A stretch of DNA of 64,000 bases from Bacteroidales bacterium UBA5507 (GTDB lineage Bacteria; Bacteroidota; Bacteroidia; Bacteroidales; Lentimicrobiaceae). Below are positions 60,845 through 64,000 of the stretch, piece by piece. Position 1 is the stretch's first letter. Each line of letters begins with the position of its first letter. Made by a program: the position numbers and the translations under genes. The stretch lies in assembly GCA_002426195.1 (NCBI GenBank), contig DIOT01000005.1:62001-126000 (forward strand), given 5' to 3'. The notes under the pieces are model-generated. The model did not search any database, had not been told where the DNA came from, and worked only from the letters and a program-made list of their open reading frames with translations.

Positions 60845-62954
60845 GCTCTTTAAAACATGGGAAATGAACAATGATTTTTGTTCCTACTCCGGGTTTTGAA
60901 TTGACAAAGATTTTTCCTGAATGATTATCAACGATTCCTTTAACCATTGGCAATCCAAGTCCCGTCCCCTTCCCAACTCCTTTAGATGTAAAAAATGGTT
61001 CAAACACTCTCTCAACAGTTTGCTTTGACATGCCGAATCCATTGTCGCTTACTTCTAATTCTATAACGTTTTTTGGCAAATTGCTACCATCCCATTTTAC
61101 AAGTCTGCGTCTCAAATTAAGAGTTACTTCATTATTTTCATAAACAGCATCTTTTGCATTATCAATTAAATTAATCAGAAGCTGCTGATATTGTAACTCA
61201 TTAAGAGGAACTAGCCCACATTCATCAATATTGAGCCTGAATTTGATTTTATTGGAATAAATAGGACTTACTAATTTTATTGTTTTACGTGTTAGATTAC
61301 TTATATCAGTGTTTTCAAGAGGAAGATTTTCCTGACGACTAAAAGTTAAAATATTTCTGACCAGCTTTTTGCCCTTTAGGCTTGCATGCAGAATATTGTT
61401 GACATACTCATCAATATTCGACTCTTTCGAATTACCAAAAGCTATTATCTCTGCATAACTCTGAATGATTTGTAAAATATTATTAAAATCATGAGCAATT
61501 CCCCCTGCCAGTGTTCCCAAAGCTCTCAGCTGTTTATCGCGTTGCAGTTCGTTTTCCAGATTCTTTTCTTTAGTAACATCCTGTTTGATTGATATATAGT
61601 TGACCAATTCTCCAAGGTAGTTATAGATCGGGGTAATAACATTCTCCTCAATATAATTCTGACCATCCTTTCGTTGATTTATAAAAGTGCCTTTCCAGGT
61701 CTTTCCCGAAGAAAGAGCAATATTTAAATCCTCGTACAATTTTCTGTTTGTCAATGCAGAGCCTATAGCTGAGGGTGTCTTACCAATGAGTTCTTCATCA
61801 TTGTATCCTGAGAACTTACTAAAGGCTTTATTGTAATAAATAATCTTTCTGTCAGGGTCAGTAATTAATATTCCATTAGCTGAATTATGAACTGCATACC
61901 ACAGTGATGCCAACTCCTGCTCATGTTTAACTAAAATATCATCCTTTCTTTGTAATTCTACAACCTGCTGATTCAATTTATTCTGCAGGTCAAAATTAAA
62001 ATTCTCAAGTTCTGTTGTTGTTTCTTTATAAATTAAAGCATTAGCATATGTTGCTGCCAATGACCTAAGTATCAGTTCATCAATACTTTTCCATTTTCTT
62101 TCTTGCTTAACAGCGTCAAAACCAATAAATCCCATCAGAATTTTCCCTCTGAACATTGGTACCGCTATCACTGATTGTATACTTTGGGAGATCAGGGCTT
62201 CTTTTTCAATTGTTGCATCATCGGGAAAATCGATAACTCTATCATAAACAATGGATTTGTCGAGCGATAGCTGCTCCATCCACCATGTTAAGGCCTCTAA
62301 AGGAGTATCAACAAAATTATGCTTCTCCGACTCAACACCTTCATTACACCATTCATGAGTATTACTCATCACTTCGCCTGACTTTGCTATCAAATAGATG
62401 AACATGCGGTCAACGAAAAGAATTTCCCCAATTTTTGCCATTGACTTCACAATAGCTGCATCAATATCTCTGTAATTTATGTTGATAAATCCTACAGATA
62501 TTTCGTTTAAAGTATCCTCAAGTAATACTCTGTACTCCAATTCCTTCTTACTTTCGAGAATCTGGCTGTTCAATTGCGATAGTGTCGTAACATCGGATGT
62601 GAGGCCAAGTATTTTAACAGGGGATCCATTCGAGTCTCTTTCCGAAATTTTACCCCGGCAATACATAGATACATAATGTCCATCCTTATGAGCCATTCTG
62701 TACACAGCATTAAACTGATCAATTTCCCCTGACAAACAATTATTATAACTCATCATTGTTAAATCAATATCATCAGGATGAACCAGACTAATCCACTCGG
62801 AGAAAGAATTTCGCTTTTCGTCATAAGGTAAACCAAGAATCTCAAACCATCTGTTGCTCAGTGTAATTCTATCTGCCGGAATATCAATTTCCCACCAACC
62901 ATCTTTAGCATATTCAAAAGCAAGTTGTATTTTTTCAAACTGTATCTCGCTCAT
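60834..62954 (-). CDS. PAS-GAF-PAS sensor histidine kinase
   Basis: A 706-residue kinase without obvious membrane helices. A PAS/PAC domain (FEYAKDGWWEIDIPADRITLS) lies at about 5-135, a GAF domain at about 150-310, a second PAS at about 345-465 (SGYNDEELIGKTPSAIG), then phospho-acceptor His488 in GGIAHDFNN and an ATPase domain (DNGFGMSKQTVERVFEPFF, GKGTGLGLPMVKG). The start at 62954 follows the preceding regulator stop by seven bases; earlier ATGs would overlap it. It forms a pair with that regulator. The signal is unknown and likely cytoplasmic. Confidence 0.88.
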   Translation of the reverse strand: MSEIQFEKIQLAFEYAKDGWWEIDIPADRITLSNRWFEILGLPYDEKRNSFSEWISLVHPDDIDLTMMSYNNCLSGEIDQFNAVYRMAHKDGHYVSMYCRGKISERDSNGSPVKILGLTSDVTTLSQLNSQILESKKELEYRVLLEDTLNEISVGFININYRDIDAAIVKSMAKIGEILFVDRMFIYLIAKSGEVMSNTHEWCNEGVESEKHNFVDTPLEALTWWMEQLSLDKSIVYDRVIDFPDDATIEKEALISQSIQSVIAVPMFRGKILMGFIGFDAVKQERKWKSIDELILRSLAATYANALIYKETTTELENFNFDLQNKLNQQVVELQRKDDILVKHEQELASLWYAVHNSANGILITDPDRKIIYYNKAFSKFSGYNDEELIGKTPSAIGSALTNRKLYEDLNIALSSGKTWKGTFINQRKDGQNYIEENVITPIYNYLGELVNYISIKQDVTKEKNLENELQRDKQLRALGTLAGGIAHDFNNILQIIQSYAEIIAFGNSKESNIDEYVNNILHASLKGKKLVRNILTFSRQENLPLENTDISNLTRKTIKLVSPIYSNKIKFRLNIDECGLVPLNELQYQQLLINLIDNAKDAVYENNEVTLNLRRRLVKWDGSNLPKNVIELEVSDNGFGMSKQTVERVFEPFFTSKGVGKGTGLGLPMVKGIVDNHSGKIFVNSKPGVGTKIIVHFPCFKELTT

Positions 62955-62961
62955 ACTATTT

Positions 62962-64000
62962 TTATACATTGATATGATACTTTTCAATTCTTCGCAGCAA
63001 CGACTGTATAGTGATTCCTAATTTAGATGCTGCTTTTGATTTATTATAACCCGAAGTGGCCAATGCCATCTCTATTAAAAGTTTTTCGTTACTCTCCAGA
63101 TCCAGAGTCTTTGCGATTTTGTCTGAATCCTCAGAATACATAAGATCAGAATTTGGGATAGAGATATGTTTATGCGTTATTTTCCCTGATGAGCATAAGA
63201 TAACAGCTCTTTCAATCATATTGCGTAATTGTCGGACATTACCCGGAAAATCATAATTCTTAAGCATATCAATAACTTCCTGAGCAACAACCGGGATTTT
63301 TTTACCCATTGACAATGCAAAATGACGAAGGAACGTTGTTATCAGTTCCGGAATGTCTTCAGGCCTATCCTTAAGTAAAGGCATCGATATTTCAAAAACA
63401 TTCAACCTGTAAAAGAGATCACTCCTGAATCTGCCCTTGGCAATAGCATCACCAATGTTGTGGTTTGTGGCTGCAATAATCCTAACATCGACATGGACAG
63501 GGGCAATTGCGCCTAACTTCCAAATCTTTTGCTCTTCAATTACCCTCAGTAATTTAGTTTGCATCATTATTGGCATTTCTGCAATCTCATCTAAAAAGAG
63601 AGTACCCCTATTAGCAATCTCAAACCAACCGGCTTTATCCTGGTCGGCACCCGAAAATGCTCCTTTTCTATATCCAAATAGCTCACTCTCAAAAAGTTGT
63701 TCAGGTACTGCAGCACAATTAAAAGCAAAAAAGCCCTTATCATTTCTTTTACTTAGATTATGTATATGACGGGCAGCAACCTCTTTACCCGTTCCAGTTC
63801 CGCCTGTTATTAATACAGGTCCATTATCAGACTTTGCGTAATTTGTAACATCAGAGAGTACCTTCTGCATTAATTTACCGGAACCGGATAAAAACTGGCC
63901 GGGATTGTCCTGTGTATTTTTTGAAAGCTCATTAATAAGGATATCTGCGTGCTTCAGTTCTCTCTTTAAAGAGATGAACTGACAGGTACGAACAATGCTC
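62962..64000 (-). CDS. Sigma-54-dependent regulator, partial (C-terminal part)
   Basis: The frame is open to the window edge, so the N-terminal part (a receiver or other sensor domain) is missing. Visible are the linker FLSGSGKLMQKVLSD, the AAA+ domain with Walker A GGTGTGKE, a sigma-54 loop reading GAFSGA (Thr replaced by Ser), Walker B LFLDEIAEMP, the arginine-finger region and a Fis-type helix-turn-helix at the end (GYNKSKAASKLGITIQSLLRRI). The kinase gene follows seven bases later in the same direction. It is expected to activate -24/-12 promoters. Confidence 0.9.
   Translation of the reverse strand, partial: SIVRTCQFISLKRELKHADILINELSKNTQDNPGQFLSGSGKLMQKVLSDVTNYAKSDNGPVLITGGTGTGKEVAARHIHNLSKRNDKGFFAFNCAAVPEQLFESELFGYRKGAFSGADQDKAGWFEIANRGTLFLDEIAEMPIMMQTKLLRVIEEQKIWKLGAIAPVHVDVRIIAATNHNIGDAIAKGRFRSDLFYRLNVFEISMPLLKDRPEDIPELITTFLRHFALSMGKKIPVVAQEVIDMLKNYDFPGNVRQLRNMIERAVILCSSGKITHKHISIPNSDLMYSEDSDKIAKTLDLESNEKLLIEMALATSGYNKSKAASKLGITIQSLLRRIEKYHINV

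Overview
The window reads as chromosomal DNA of a Bacteroidota bacterium, most likely order Bacteroidales. The placement rests on low G+C; several promoters of the phylum-specific form TTTG-N19-TAnnTTTG; a DUF3467 gene directly after rpoC; the long RpoB (1268 aa) and RpoC (1434 aa); zinc-free forms of S14 and L36; and lipid A, Kdo and DPP IV genes typical of this Gram-negative group. This is an inference from sequence features and no database search was run.

Layout, left to right. Positions 1-462 hold one small membrane protein gene. From 589 to 14260 everything reads leftward: tRNA-Thr(UGU), tRNA-Tyr(GUA), tRNA-Gly(UCC), tRNA-Thr(GGU), tuf, tRNA-Trp(CCA), secE, nusG, rplK, rplA, rplJ, rplL, rpoB, rpoC and a DUF3467 gene, with RNA hairpins between several of them. 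Next (14431-15928, leftward) come rpsU, xerC and hpf, the last two translationally overlapped. A DPP IV-like peptidase, a rightward tRNA-Val, a membrane Fe-S protein, a DUF4173 membrane protein and a rightward exported endonuclease/phosphatase follow. A long leftward operon (33881 to 23542) carries ccmF-like, DUF2520, kdsC-like, ubiA-family, maf, DUF502, surE, a small membrane protein, lpxB and comEC: an envelope and lipid gene set. Then eno, and the full leftward str-S10-spc-alpha ribosomal supercluster (53694 to 35478), including rpmJ and rpmD.

The right end (54113-64000) is the accessory part. A PhnD-like binding lipoprotein, a membrane histidine kinase and a sigma-54-type response regulator form a rightward cluster, followed by YceI-like, beta-barrel porin and a second YceI-like gene. 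A second PAS/GAF histidine kinase and a second sigma-54 activator run towards them from the right edge. The attractive reading is a periplasmic-ligand sensing system that controls an outer-membrane porin with two lipocalin-like partners, but the regulatory link is inferred only from position and from a near-consensus -24/-12 site.

The most interesting non-coding signal is the 418-base gap between rpsL and the PhnD-like gene. It holds a perfect phylum-type promoter for the str operon, a second promoter upstream, and between them about 220 bases that can fold into a branched RNA.
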